A DNA stretch of 64,000 nt, taken from contig JAEZET010000006.1 of the NCBI GenBank assembly GCA_023433065.1, forward strand, positions 1 to 64,000, in the 5' to 3' direction. The position numbers were made by a program, and so were the translations under genes. Position 1 is the stretch's first letter. Every line of letters starts with the position of its first letter. This stretch comes from Cyanobacteria bacterium OH_CBrB_359. GTDB taxonomy: Bacteria; Cyanobacteriota; Vampirovibrionia; Gastranaerophilales; Gastranaerophilaceae. Below are positions 8,480-17,003 of this stretch, piece by piece. Under the pieces are notes generated by a model, which saw nothing but the letters and a program-made list of their open reading frames with translations, did no database searches and was not told where the DNA came from.

Positions 8480-9100
8480 TTGTCAATGGAGCTGACAGGT
8501 TTAGATATTGCAATAAGAAGAATGCAGTCAATTGAACGGCAATTTCAGTCATTGGCTAGCTTAGCCTCTTCGCCTGCTCCTGACAAAGATTTTCAAAGTA
8601 TACTTGAAGCCAATATGACAGAAAAATCACAAACCGAAACTCCAAATGAAACCCAAGCTTTAGCAAATAATTTTAGAGAAATCTCCCCAAAAGGTGCCTC
8701 TAGAGAGGAATTAGAGAATTTAATCGAAAAATACGCCGACAAAAACAATCTTGATTCAGACTTCGTAAAAGCTGTAATCAAGCAAGAATCAGGCTTTAAA
8801 GCCAATGCAAAATCACATTGCGGGGCAATGGGTCTAATGCAGCTTATGCCTGCAACAGCTATGTCTCTTGGCGTCAATAACGCCTATGACCCCGAACAAA
8901 ACATTGCAGGGGGTACAAAATACCTTAAAGGACTTATGGATAGATTCGGGGGCGACAAAGAATTGGCACTTGCTGCTTACAATGCAGGTCCCGGAGCAGT
9001 AAACAAATACGGAGGAATCCCTCCATATAAAGAAACCAGAAATTATGTAAAAAATATAATGAGCAGTTATCAAAACCTTAAAAACGGAGGCGGAGTATGA
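8480..9100 (+). CDS. Lytic transglycosylase (SLT domain), flagellar operon
   Basis: Peptidoglycan-cleaving SLT/goose-lysozyme-like domain occupies residues ~85-200. The catalytic Glu is E103 in KQESGF, followed by GAMGLMQLMP, a GG-rich turn and AAYNAGPGAV, all hallmark motifs. The first ~80 residues are a polar linker with no obvious signal peptide, suggesting flagellar export or unusual secretion. The start is TTG, about eight bases after GGGG; the ATG two codons on is further from the ribosome binding site. It overlaps flgF by four bases (ATGA). FlgJ here lacks its muramidase half, so this protein probably opens the cell wall for the growing rod. Confidence 0.88.
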   Translation: MSMELTGLDIAIRRMQSIERQFQSLASLASSPAPDKDFQSILEANMTEKSQTETPNETQALANNFREISPKGASREELENLIEKYADKNNLDSDFVKAVIKQESGFKANAKSHCGAMGLMQLMPATAMSLGVNNAYDPEQNIAGGTKYLKGLMDRFGGDKELALAAYNAGPGAVNKYGGIPPYKETRNYVKNIMSSYQNLKNGGGV

Positions 9101-9903
9101 TATCAAGAGGTATGGAAATAGCTTCAAAAGGAATGATGTCTCTGCTTGATATGAATGATACGGTAGCAAACAATCTTGCAAACGTAAATACGGCAGGTTT
9201 CAAGAAATCAAACCTGACCTTCAGAAGCATATATGACACAAGAGTGGAACAAGCCACATCAAATGATATTAAAACAGCTGATTACAGACATGTTGGTGAC
9301 ATTTCAATGGGTTCTCAAACAGACCGCTCTATATTAGCTTTTACGCAAGGGATTTTAGAAAAAACAGATACTCCACTTGACGTTGCAATTGAAGGAGACG
9401 GCTTCTTTAAGGTTAAAGACGATAAAGGTGATATTTATTACACAAGAAACGGACAGCTAAGAATTAACAGTAAAAATATCCTGACCACTTCAGACGGTGA
9501 TCAGGTATTAGATACAAAAGGAAAGCCGATAATTATAGATTTAAATGCAACCAGAGCAACACTAAATGACATCGTAATAAGAGAAAAAGGCGAGCTGTCA
9601 ATCAATTCTCCTACCGCACCTCAAATGCTTCAAACAATAGGTATATATGATTTTTCCAATAAAGCTGACATCGAATCAGTCGGCAATTCAAAATTTAAAG
9701 TGACTAACTCCGAACAGAATCCGGAACTTAAAGCAGATAAGTTTGTACTGCAGCAAGGAATGAGAGAACTTTCAAATTCAAGCGTAATAACAGAAATGCT
9801 CAATTCAATAAACGTATCCAGAAATTATGAATCTCTGAGCAAATTTATAAAAGAAAGCGGAACACTTATGGATACGGCAATAAATATAGGCAGGGTTAGA
9901 TAA
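9097..9903 (+). CDS. flgF: Flagellar basal-body rod protein FlgF-like
   Basis: A 268-aa proximal/distal rod protein of the FlgF/FlgG family. The N-terminus has the exported-rod signature NLANVNTAGFKKS, and the mid-region has the family stretch DVAIEGDGFFKVKD with YYTRNGQLR. The C-terminal heptad region (MLNSINVSRNYESL) forms the terminal coiled coil. It precedes the clearer FlgG gene, which makes FlgF the best call. Exported by the flagellar type III apparatus. Its start overlaps the transglycosylase stop. Confidence 0.9.
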   Translation: MISRGMEIASKGMMSLLDMNDTVANNLANVNTAGFKKSNLTFRSIYDTRVEQATSNDIKTADYRHVGDISMGSQTDRSILAFTQGILEKTDTPLDVAIEGDGFFKVKDDKGDIYYTRNGQLRINSKNILTTSDGDQVLDTKGKPIIIDLNATRATLNDIVIREKGELSINSPTAPQMLQTIGIYDFSNKADIESVGNSKFKVTNSEQNPELKADKFVLQQGMRELSNSSVITEMLNSINVSRNYESLSKFIKESGTLMDTAINIGRVR

Positions 9904-9930
9904 ATTAATTTTTAAGAGGAGAAGGTAAAA

Positions 9931-10716
9931 ATGCTAAGATCATTAACAACAGCCGCAACTGGTATGATAGCACAACAAAACAACCTTGATATAGTTGCAA
10001 ACAACATAGCAAACGTAAATACTACAGGATTTAAAAAATCAAGAGCAGAATTTCAAGATCTTTTATCATCTGCGGTAAGGACTCCCGGTGCAATGATAAA
10101 TCAGGGCACATTCCAGCCCGTAGGTATAGAAGTCGGTCTTGGTGTAAAAACAGCTGCTACAACAAGAATATTTACAGGTGGAATCCAACAATCAACAGGA
10201 AATCCTTATGATTTATCTATTGAAGGTCAAGGATTTTTCCAAATTGTACAATCTGACGGCTCATTAGCATATACAAGAGACGGTTCATTCAAAGTTGACG
10301 GTATGGGTCAGTTGTGTACCTCTGACGGTTACCTTATCCAACCTCAGATAACTGTTCCCCAAAATGCCTCAGAAGTCAATGTTACACCTGACGGAAACGT
10401 GTCTGTAAGAATAGGTACAGATACAAACCAAAACATAGTGGGGCAGATACAGCTTGTAAAATTCCAAAACCCCTCAGGTCTGTTATCTATAGGGCACAAT
10501 ATGTATATTGAAACTCCAAGTTCTGGAACTCCAATTCAGGGTGTTCCGGGTCAAGATGGATATGGCTCTATACAGCAAGGATTTTTGGAAGGTTCTAACG
10601 TACAGATTGTTGATGAGCTTATAAATCTTATCAAGGCAGAACGTGCATTTGAATCAAATTCTAAAATTATTACCGCCTCATCAGACATACTAAGACAGAC
10701 AAACCAATTAATATAA
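9931..10716 (+). CDS. flgG: Flagellar distal rod protein FlgG
   Basis: A 261-aa protein of normal FlgG length. It starts with MLRSLTTAATGMIAQQ and has the rod motif NNIANVNTTGFKKS; the central block DLSIEGQGFFQIVQ and C-terminal LINLIKAERAFESNSK are characteristic. FlgG builds the distal rod that crosses the periplasm and meets the P and L rings encoded just downstream. An AGAGGAGAAGG ribosome binding site precedes the ATG, suggesting high translation. Part of the flagellar operon. Confidence 0.96.
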   Translation: MLRSLTTAATGMIAQQNNLDIVANNIANVNTTGFKKSRAEFQDLLSSAVRTPGAMINQGTFQPVGIEVGLGVKTAATTRIFTGGIQQSTGNPYDLSIEGQGFFQIVQSDGSLAYTRDGSFKVDGMGQLCTSDGYLIQPQITVPQNASEVNVTPDGNVSVRIGTDTNQNIVGQIQLVKFQNPSGLLSIGHNMYIETPSSGTPIQGVPGQDGYGSIQQGFLEGSNVQIVDELINLIKAERAFESNSKIITASSDILRQTNQLI

Positions 10717-10725
10717 GGATTTAAA

Positions 10726-11436
10726 ATGAAAAAACTACTTTCAATCTTCTTTATATTTTTAATTACGGGAATAAGTTCCAAAGCTCATTCTCAAGTTCTT
10801 TTTGCGCAAAAACTATCAGAACTTGTAAAACAAGAGCAGCAAAAAGAGCTTATTGAAAAAGATTATAAGGATTTTGAAGTAAATGTGTTGAATATTCCTT
10901 TTGAAAAAGTTGTTGTTCCTGACGGCGAAATCAGCATAAAACTGAATTCAAATTCAGCAGAACTTACCTCAAAAGAGTATAAAAAAGTTGATATTTATAT
11001 AAATTCAAAGTATGAGCGTTCAGTAGGCGTTCCTGTAGAAATTAAAATTTATAAAACAATTTTAACTGCAAAAGAACAGATTCAAAGAGATTGTGAGTTA
11101 AACAAAAATAATACCGTACTAAAAAAATATGACATTTTAACGGTAATGCAGGTTAGTCTCGATGAAAAAGATATAGAATCTAACCTGATAAGCCTTAGAA
11201 TGTACAGACCGGGTGAAATTATCGATAAAAGATTCACAAAGTTAAAACCCGATATCTCTAAAAATTCAGTTGTAACAGTTGTCTTTAAATCGGATAACAA
11301 CATGAACGTTACGATTGATGCTGTTGCCCTTTCTGATGGCAAGATAGGAAATCTTATCAGCGTACAAAACAAAATATACAAAAAAATATACACAGGCAGA
11401 GTAGTCGGCCCAAACAAAATATTAGTGGAGATTTAA
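10726..11436 (+). CDS. flgA: Flagellar P-ring assembly chaperone FlgA
   Basis: A 236-aa periplasmic chaperone needed for polymerisation of FlgI into the P ring. Residues 1-23 are a signal peptide (hydrophobic SIFFIFLITGIS then KAHSQ). The C-terminal ~130 residues resemble the SAF/chaperone domain of FlgA, including LKKYDILTV and KSDNNMNVTIDAVALSDG near the end. Sequence identity to well-studied FlgA is low, so the call also rests on position between flgG and flgH/flgI, which is the common order. Confidence 0.82.
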   Translation: MKKLLSIFFIFLITGISSKAHSQVLFAQKLSELVKQEQQKELIEKDYKDFEVNVLNIPFEKVVVPDGEISIKLNSNSAELTSKEYKKVDIYINSKYERSVGVPVEIKIYKTILTAKEQIQRDCELNKNNTVLKKYDILTVMQVSLDEKDIESNLISLRMYRPGEIIDKRFTKLKPDISKNSVVTVVFKSDNNMNVTIDAVALSDGKIGNLISVQNKIYKKIYTGRVVGPNKILVEI

Positions 11437-11437
11437 C

Positions 11438-12064
11438 ATGAAAACTATAGGAGTAAAATTCTTAATAATAATTTCAATATTTCTTACGGCTGCTCAAGTT
11501 ACAAAAGCCGAATCACTTTTTTTAATGGGCACATCGCAGTCATATTACGCTGAACCAAAATCACTATATAGTGGCGTAAGAGCAAGAACAGTGGGCGATT
11601 TGGTTACAATACTTATGAATGAGCAAATAACACTTGCGGATAACCTGCAATATGCTTCCTCAAGAAGCTCCTCAACAACCGACAATTTTACGGGATTATT
11701 AAACACTGTTCTTCCCGGCAAACCATTAAATAATAAATTCAACAACTTTGGCGGAGAAAATGAAGTCGACAGCAAATCCCAGTCTAGCAGGGCACTCACA
11801 TTGCAGGATTCTGTAACCGTTCAGGTTGTCCAGCTTTTACCTAACGGTAATCTTATGCTTCAAGGCAAAAAAACTCTTGTTAATGCAAATGAAAGAGTAG
11901 ATTTACTTGTAAGCGGAATCGTTGACCCAAGATGGATTAACGATATGGGTCAAGTCAGCTCAAGAAACATTGCAAATCTTCAGTTTGCAGTTAACGGAAA
12001 AGGATCAACTTCAAGAAGCGGTAACGAAGGCATAATTAACAGAGCCGTAAGGTACCTGTTCTAG
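11438..12064 (+). CDS. flgH: Flagellar L-ring protein FlgH
   Basis: A 208-aa outer-membrane ring subunit. The family motifs RARTVGDLVTILMNE and LPNGNLMLQGKKTL, and the region from GIVDPRWI to NIANLQFAVNGKG, are clear. The N-terminus (residues 1-25) is an ordinary signal peptide ending near TKAES; there is no Cys, so the lipobox that makes most FlgH proteins lipoproteins is missing. One base separates it from flgA. The presence of an L ring indicates a diderm cell envelope. Confidence 0.93.
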   Translation: MKTIGVKFLIIISIFLTAAQVTKAESLFLMGTSQSYYAEPKSLYSGVRARTVGDLVTILMNEQITLADNLQYASSRSSSTTDNFTGLLNTVLPGKPLNNKFNNFGGENEVDSKSQSSRALTLQDSVTVQVVQLLPNGNLMLQGKKTLVNANERVDLLVSGIVDPRWINDMGQVSSRNIANLQFAVNGKGSTSRSGNEGIINRAVRYLF

Positions 12065-12081
12065 AACTAGAGAGAAAAAAT

Positions 12082-13191
12082 ATGAAAAAGAAAATTCTAA
12101 GTTTAATGCTAATAAGTTTAATGATTTTAACAGGAATACCTCTTAAATCAGACTCTGCGAGCGTCAGAATCAAAGATATCGCTCATGTAAAAGGCGTAAG
12201 AGATAACCAGTTAGTGGGGTACGGTATTGTCGTAGGTTTGAAGATGACCGGTGACAACTCCCGTTCAACACAAATAACAAACCAACTTATGTTACAAAAT
12301 TTAGGAACAGTAATTCAACAGGCTAACTACATCCAAAAAGGTTCTTCAGCGGCAGTAATGGTAACAGCTACAGTTCCGCCATTTGCTAAAAACGGTGACA
12401 GAATAGATGTTACGGTATCAACAATGGCAGATGCAAAAAGCCTTCAAGGAGGGGTTTTGGTTTTAACACCTTTGCGTGCGCCTAACGGAGAGATAATAGC
12501 AACTGCGCAAGGACCATTATCCGTAGGAGGGGCATCTGCTGAATCTAACGGAAGCAGTAAAAGTACCACAATAACAACAACAGGAAGGGTACCTGGCGGC
12601 GCAATCATTGAAAGAGATATTGTAACTCAGGTGGGAGATGAAGACAGTATAACCCTTTCTCTTGATAAAACAGACTACACTCTTGTTGCAAGAATAGCTC
12701 AAACAATATCACAAACGGTTGCTCAAGCAAAAGCTGTGGATGGAAGCAGCGTAAAAGTCTTTATCCCTGCAAATTTTCAAAATGACAGAATCGCTTTTCT
12801 TTCAATCCTCGAAAACCTTAACGTAAGTGTTACAAAAGATAAAGCCAAAGTTATAGTAAATGAGAGAACAGGAACTATAGTAATCGGAAGTGAAGTAAAA
12901 CTTCTCCCTGCAGCTGTTGCCCACGGTAATATTACGGTAACGGTTTCAACAAAAAATGAAGTATCTCAGCCTGAAGCTTCATTCAGTTCAGGGTCGACTA
13001 TGGGATTTTCAAACAGTGAAATTGACATTACAAAACAACAGGGAAGTCTTATTAATATACCCGAAAATAATACACTGAACGATCTTATAAGGGCGCTAAA
13101 TGCAATAGGTGTAACACCTATAGATTTAATATCGATACTTCAGGCGCTAAAAGAAGCCGGCAGTCTACAAGCCGAATTGCAAATAATATAA
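12082..13191 (+). CDS. flgI: Flagellar P-ring protein FlgI
   Basis: A 369-aa periplasmic ring subunit surrounding the rod at the peptidoglycan layer. The signal peptide spans about residues 1-25. The mature N-terminus VRIKDIAHVKGVRDNQL and the stretch LVGYGIVVGLKMTGD are strongly conserved in the family, and the C-terminus NTLNDLIRALNAIGVTP is typical. Eighteen bases downstream of flgH with an AGAGAG ribosome binding site. Assembly should require the FlgA chaperone encoded two genes upstream. Confidence 0.97.
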   Translation: MKKKILSLMLISLMILTGIPLKSDSASVRIKDIAHVKGVRDNQLVGYGIVVGLKMTGDNSRSTQITNQLMLQNLGTVIQQANYIQKGSSAAVMVTATVPPFAKNGDRIDVTVSTMADAKSLQGGVLVLTPLRAPNGEIIATAQGPLSVGGASAESNGSSKSTTITTTGRVPGGAIIERDIVTQVGDEDSITLSLDKTDYTLVARIAQTISQTVAQAKAVDGSSVKVFIPANFQNDRIAFLSILENLNVSVTKDKAKVIVNERTGTIVIGSEVKLLPAAVAHGNITVTVSTKNEVSQPEASFSSGSTMGFSNSEIDITKQQGSLINIPENNTLNDLIRALNAIGVTPIDLISILQALKEAGSLQAELQII

Positions 13192-13201
13192 GGAATCAAA
13201 A

Positions 13202-13534
13202 ATGTTAACTCCATTAAATACAGTAAATCTTGAAACAGAAGGCATAAACTCCGAAATCCAGGTTTTTAACAAGATTAAACAGGGAACTTCAAAACAGCAG
13301 CTTAAAAAAGCAGCTCAGGAATTTGAAGGCGTTTTTATAACAAAAATGCTTTCGCTTATGGATAAAACTGTTGATAAGGAAGACAGTGTTTTTGGCAAAG
13401 AGGGAAACTTCCTCAAAAATTTCAAATCACTAATGTATACACAAATGGGAAGAGATATGGCAAAAAACCCGACAACAACATTCGGTTTTGCGGCACAAAT
13501 ATATAAACAAATGGAAAAGAGTATTCAAGGATAG
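13202..13534 (+). CDS. flgJ: FlgJ-like rod-binding protein, N-terminal domain only
   Basis: A 110-aa protein equal to the N-terminal rod-binding (rod-capping) domain of FlgJ, with LKKAAQEFEGVFITKML and FKSLMYTQMGRDMAKN as the conserved helices. The C-terminal peptidoglycan hydrolase domain found in proteobacterial FlgJ is absent. A separate SLT enzyme begins the same operon and probably supplies that activity. Ten bases after flgI. Confidence 0.88.
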   Translation: MLTPLNTVNLETEGINSEIQVFNKIKQGTSKQQLKKAAQEFEGVFITKMLSLMDKTVDKEDSVFGKEGNFLKNFKSLMYTQMGRDMAKNPTTTFGFAAQIYKQMEKSIQG

Positions 13535-13540
13535 TTAAAA

Positions 13541-13822
13541 ATGGTAAATTCAATCAACCCAAATATAAGTTCAATACAATTTTTTAATGCAACAAACGCA
13601 TTTAAAAACGTAAGCAATATTAAACCTGTTGAAGCTCCAATTCAAACAGAGCCTATGCAGGAGGAAAAAACTTTTGTTAACGATAATGATATTTTAAGCA
13701 GCATTAACGTTGATGAAATCAAGCAATATGGGGCGAAAATAGGTGAAAACAACATAAACGAAGACGATATAAAATACGGATTAACTTACGGAAGAAGCGT
13801 TTTAGCTGACTGGGTAGTTTAA
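13541..13822 (+). CDS. Small flagellar-operon protein of unknown function
   Basis: A 93-aa protein I do not recognise. The N-terminal half is polar and Asn-rich, the middle is acidic (FVNDNDILSSINVDEI), and the C-terminus is YGLTYGRSVLADWVV. It lies between the rod-binding gene and the FlgN-like chaperone gene, the position where the anti-sigma-28 factor FlgM often sits, and it is short enough. However, the two-helix pattern of FlgM is not evident, so FlgM function is only a hypothesis. An AAGGA ribosome binding site overlaps the end of flgJ. Confidence 0.7.
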   Translation: MVNSINPNISSIQFFNATNAFKNVSNIKPVEAPIQTEPMQEEKTFVNDNDILSSINVDEIKQYGAKIGENNINEDDIKYGLTYGRSVLADWVV

Positions 13823-13837
13823 TACAAAGAGGAAACA

Positions 13838-14335
13838 ATGAAAGAAGATTTTAATCTGCTTGAAGAAATAATAGATAAGGAAATAACAGCTTATTCACAG
13901 CTGCATGAATTATGCATCATCAAACAAGAGACCCTTGTCAAAAACAAAGCAAAAGAGTTAATTGAGATAGATTCAAAAATTATAAATAAAATCCAAACAA
14001 TAAAACCTCTTGTCCAAGAAAGAAAGAAATTATCAAAAAAAATATCAAATGAAGAATTAAATCTCAGTCAAATAATAGAAAAAACAGCAAAAATTAACCC
14101 CGACCTGTCAAAAAAATTTGCAACCAAAAAAGAAAAAATTAATGAATTATTAAAAGAAATTAAAAGAACAGAATCAATAAACTCAAATCTTATAAAACAT
14201 GGAATTAAGCTGGTAGAAAAGACCGCACAGATAATTTTCAGCAGCATAATACCAAATTCCGATAAATATAATAATCAAGGCAAACTGGATAATCCATTGC
14301 AAATTCCGCTCTCATCAGTGAATGAAGAAATTTAA
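13838..14335 (+). CDS. flgN: FlgN-like chaperone for hook-associated proteins
   Basis: A 165-aa, nearly all-helical protein with long coiled-coil-forming stretches (residues ~5-125) rich in Lys, Glu and Ile, as in the FlgN export-chaperone family. Position directly before flgK and flgL, its expected clients, supports the call. It has no signal peptide, consistent with a cytoplasmic chaperone. GAGGAAACA ribosome binding site before the ATG. FlgN family sequences diverge strongly, so the assignment leans on context. Confidence 0.75.
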   Translation: MKEDFNLLEEIIDKEITAYSQLHELCIIKQETLVKNKAKELIEIDSKIINKIQTIKPLVQERKKLSKKISNEELNLSQIIEKTAKINPDLSKKFATKKEKINELLKEIKRTESINSNLIKHGIKLVEKTAQIIFSSIIPNSDKYNNQGKLDNPLQIPLSSVNEEI

Positions 14336-14346
14336 CGAGGTAACGG

Positions 14347-15912
14347 ATGTCAATAAACGCAAGTTTCAACATAGCACAAAAAGCTTTAGCTCTAAACCAG
14401 GCAGGTTTGGGAGTCGTCAGTAACAATATAGCAAATATGAACACTCCGGGTTACTCAAAACAAAGACTTGACCAGGAAACCAGCGGCTACATGAATATAA
14501 TGACAGGTGACAACCAGTCTTATACGATTTCAGCAGGTGCTCAAATATCTTCAATAGTAAGATACAGACAAGAGTATCTTGACACTGCCTATAGAGAACA
14601 AAACTCCGATACCAGCTTTTATTATCAGCTGCAACAAATGGCAACAAGTATTGAAAGTTCATTGAATGAGCTCGGTGATACAGGACTTTTAGATGCTTTA
14701 TCGCAATTTTATGATTCCGTCAACACATTAAATACAAATCCTGCCGATTCGACTGCCAGAACAAACTTTGTACAAAAAGCCCAAATTTTATGTACACAGT
14801 TCAATCAAACAGCCCAAAATATTAAGGAAACTCAAATACGTGCCGTCGGAGATTTATCAGATCCAAACACTCTTTATACTTCAACAGTTTATGCGGAAGT
14901 TGAAACAATTAACAGCAAACTTGAACAACTTGCGACAATAAATAAAACAATAGTCGATTCTTCAACTCTGGGAAATATTCCAAATGATCTTATGGATAAA
15001 AGAGATTTAATCTTAGATGAAATCTCCCAATATATGCCGATAACTACTTCCACAAACTCAAATGGCGGGATAAATCTATATGTAAACGGCTTGAAACTTG
15101 TTGAAGGAACAAAAGTAAATAAACTTGATATTATTCAAACAACAGACCCTGATTATCCTTTACAAATACAATATAAAGACTCCAATGGAGACCTTATCTC
15201 ATCAAACATCAACAGCAAGTTTGACACGGGAGAGCTCGCCGCCTACCTGCAAATGGCACAAAATGAAACAGGAAAATTGAGTTTTCCTTCAATACTTAAT
15301 CAGTTAGACAAACTGGCAAATTCTGTTGCAACAACAATAAACGACATTCAGACATATTCAAACGGCAACGTAAAAGCTATGGCAATAGATTTTGATGCTG
15401 ACGGAAAAAAATTCTTAAGTGATTATTCGACACCTCCAAATACAGGTTTGCCGACTATATTTTCAGCCAAAGACTCAAGCTCAACCATAAGTGCCTTAAA
15501 TATAACCGTCGACCCTGAAATATCTGCAAATTATTGGAAAATAGCAGCTGCTAGAGTAGATACAACCGATCCTGATTGGAATCAGGCTGCGGTGGGAAAT
15601 GCAGACAACTCTCAACTTTTTGCAAAAACAAGAGTAAACCCTATCGACTCTTTAGCTTCAATGAACCCTGAAAACTATCTGACTAACATCGTTACCGATA
15701 TGGCAGCAAAAATTGAAACAATTGAATTTAATTATGATACTGAAAGTACCGCTTTTAAAGCGTTACAAACTCAAAGACAATCTCAAACAGGTGTAAATTT
15801 AGACGAAGAGCTTGTAGACTTAGTAAAATATCAAAGAGCTTACGAAGCATCAGCAAGGGTCTTCAGCGTAACGGCAGAAATATTAAAAACACTTGTAAAT
15901 CTTGGTACATAA
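14347..15912 (+). CDS. flgK: Flagellar hook-associated protein 1 (FlgK)
   Basis: A 521-aa hook-filament junction protein. The N-terminus has the rod/hook signature GVVSNNIANMNTPGYSKQR; the C-terminus LVDLVKYQRAYEASARV is the conserved terminal coiled coil. The middle region is variable. Exported by the flagellar apparatus with FlgN help. It follows the FlgN-like gene by 11 bases and precedes flgL. Confidence 0.96.
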   Translation: MSINASFNIAQKALALNQAGLGVVSNNIANMNTPGYSKQRLDQETSGYMNIMTGDNQSYTISAGAQISSIVRYRQEYLDTAYREQNSDTSFYYQLQQMATSIESSLNELGDTGLLDALSQFYDSVNTLNTNPADSTARTNFVQKAQILCTQFNQTAQNIKETQIRAVGDLSDPNTLYTSTVYAEVETINSKLEQLATINKTIVDSSTLGNIPNDLMDKRDLILDEISQYMPITTSTNSNGGINLYVNGLKLVEGTKVNKLDIIQTTDPDYPLQIQYKDSNGDLISSNINSKFDTGELAAYLQMAQNETGKLSFPSILNQLDKLANSVATTINDIQTYSNGNVKAMAIDFDADGKKFLSDYSTPPNTGLPTIFSAKDSSSTISALNITVDPEISANYWKIAAARVDTTDPDWNQAAVGNADNSQLFAKTRVNPIDSLASMNPENYLTNIVTDMAAKIETIEFNYDTESTAFKALQTQRQSQTGVNLDEELVDLVKYQRAYEASARVFSVTAEILKTLVNLGT

Positions 15913-15925
15913 AGAGGGAATAACT

Positions 15926-16888
15926 ATGTATATAAGAACTTCAAATCTCGGAACATCAACACAAATGCTTAATCAGGTAATGAGCAACCAGAGCAGTCTG
16001 GTTGATTCTCAACTACAGCTCTCCACTCAAAAGAGAATTAACAAACCATCTGACAGCGCAATAGATTCAGGGCAAATTATTCAATATAATAAGCAGATTA
16101 ATAAAATAAAAACATACTTAAATAACATTACAAATGTAAGAGCCTATACAGAAACAATTGATTACTCCCTAGCAAGCGCAATAGAATCTGTACAAAGGGC
16201 AAATGAACTTTCTGTAAGAGCTGCTAACGGGACATTTACAAATGACCAGATTTCCTCAATGAGAACAGAAATAGACCAGATCAAAGAATCACTTGTAAAT
16301 TTTGCCAATACACAATATAACGGTCAGTATATTTATTCCGGAAATAATGTTGGTACTGCACCATACTCTCTTGAAGATGACGGCTCAGTTCTGTACCACG
16401 GGTCTGATGGGACAGTGGATTCAGAACGTTCAATTGAAGTAATGGATGACACATTTGTTAACTTAAATCAGGTCGGTTTAGATATTTTTGGATATTATCA
16501 GGAAGAAATTCCGGCAAGCGGTTCTGACCCCGCTGTACCTGCAGAAGGAAGCGGGATTTTTCAAACTTTGTCACAGATAAGCAATGCCCTTAATCAAGAT
16601 CCTCCGGATCAAGCAACAGTGAGCGGGCTTTTAGGATCTTTACAAAATGGACTTGTTGATATCACCAACGCCAGAACAGATGCAGGTGCTTATATTGCAA
16701 AAAGACTTGATATGAGTGAAGGTTACCTTAATGACTTAAATATAACTTTAGTTGAACAAAAATCCACATTGGAAGATATTGATATTGCACAGGCAATAAC
16801 TGAATACACAAGTAAAACATTTGCATATCAGGCATCGTTGCAAACAACTGCCCAAAGCATAAATTTTTCACTGTTAAATTACTTGTAA
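15926..16888 (+). CDS. flgL: Flagellar hook-associated protein 3 (FlgL)
   Basis: A ~320-aa flagellin-like junction protein. The N-terminal helix has QLSTQKRINKPSDSAIDSGQ, the flagellin/FlgL D1 motif, and the C-terminus has YQASLQTTAQSINFSLLNYL. I place the start at ATG 15926, eight bases after AAAGAGGG; an in-frame TTG at 15902 overlaps the end of flgK and has no ribosome binding site. Last gene of the flagellar operon, followed by an intrinsic terminator. A proline- and serine-rich insertion around residues 195-215 is variable. Confidence 0.94.
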   Translation: MYIRTSNLGTSTQMLNQVMSNQSSLVDSQLQLSTQKRINKPSDSAIDSGQIIQYNKQINKIKTYLNNITNVRAYTETIDYSLASAIESVQRANELSVRAANGTFTNDQISSMRTEIDQIKESLVNFANTQYNGQYIYSGNNVGTAPYSLEDDGSVLYHGSDGTVDSERSIEVMDDTFVNLNQVGLDIFGYYQEEIPASGSDPAVPAEGSGIFQTLSQISNALNQDPPDQATVSGLLGSLQNGLVDITNARTDAGAYIAKRLDMSEGYLNDLNITLVEQKSTLEDIDIAQAITEYTSKTFAYQASLQTTAQSINFSLLNYL

Positions 16889-16923
16889 TAAAATTATAAC
16901 CGATTAAATAACTTACCATTTTT

Positions 16924-16945
16924 AGAGGCTTTTAGGCCTCTTTTT
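16924..16945 (+). terminator. Terminator of the flagellar operon
   Basis: AGAGGC (16924-16929) pairs with GCCTCT (16936-16941), followed by TTTTATTC. It separates flgL from the Maf gene, which has its own promoter. Confidence 0.8.
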
Positions 16946-16968
16946 ATTCTAACGGGTGCATTTACAAA

Positions 16969-16997
16969 TTGAAAGAAATCCGATTCTAAAATATAAT
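16969..16997 (+). promoter_or_regulatory. Promoter of maf, leaderless geometry
   Basis: TTGAAA (16969-16974), a 17-bp spacer and TATAAT (16992-16997), followed by six bases and then ATG at 17004. There is no Shine-Dalgarno sequence. The arrangement implies transcription starting at or next to the A of the start codon. Confidence 0.6.
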
Positions 16998-17003
16998 TTA
17001 AAA

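Noticed and set aside
13541..13822. Naming the 93-aa protein FlgM
   Set aside because: Position fits but the sequence does not show the FlgM helix pattern; kept as unknown.
15902..15925. TTG start 24 bases upstream of the chosen flgL start
   Set aside because: It lies in the flgK coding end without a ribosome binding site; ATG 15926 has AAAGAGGG in place.
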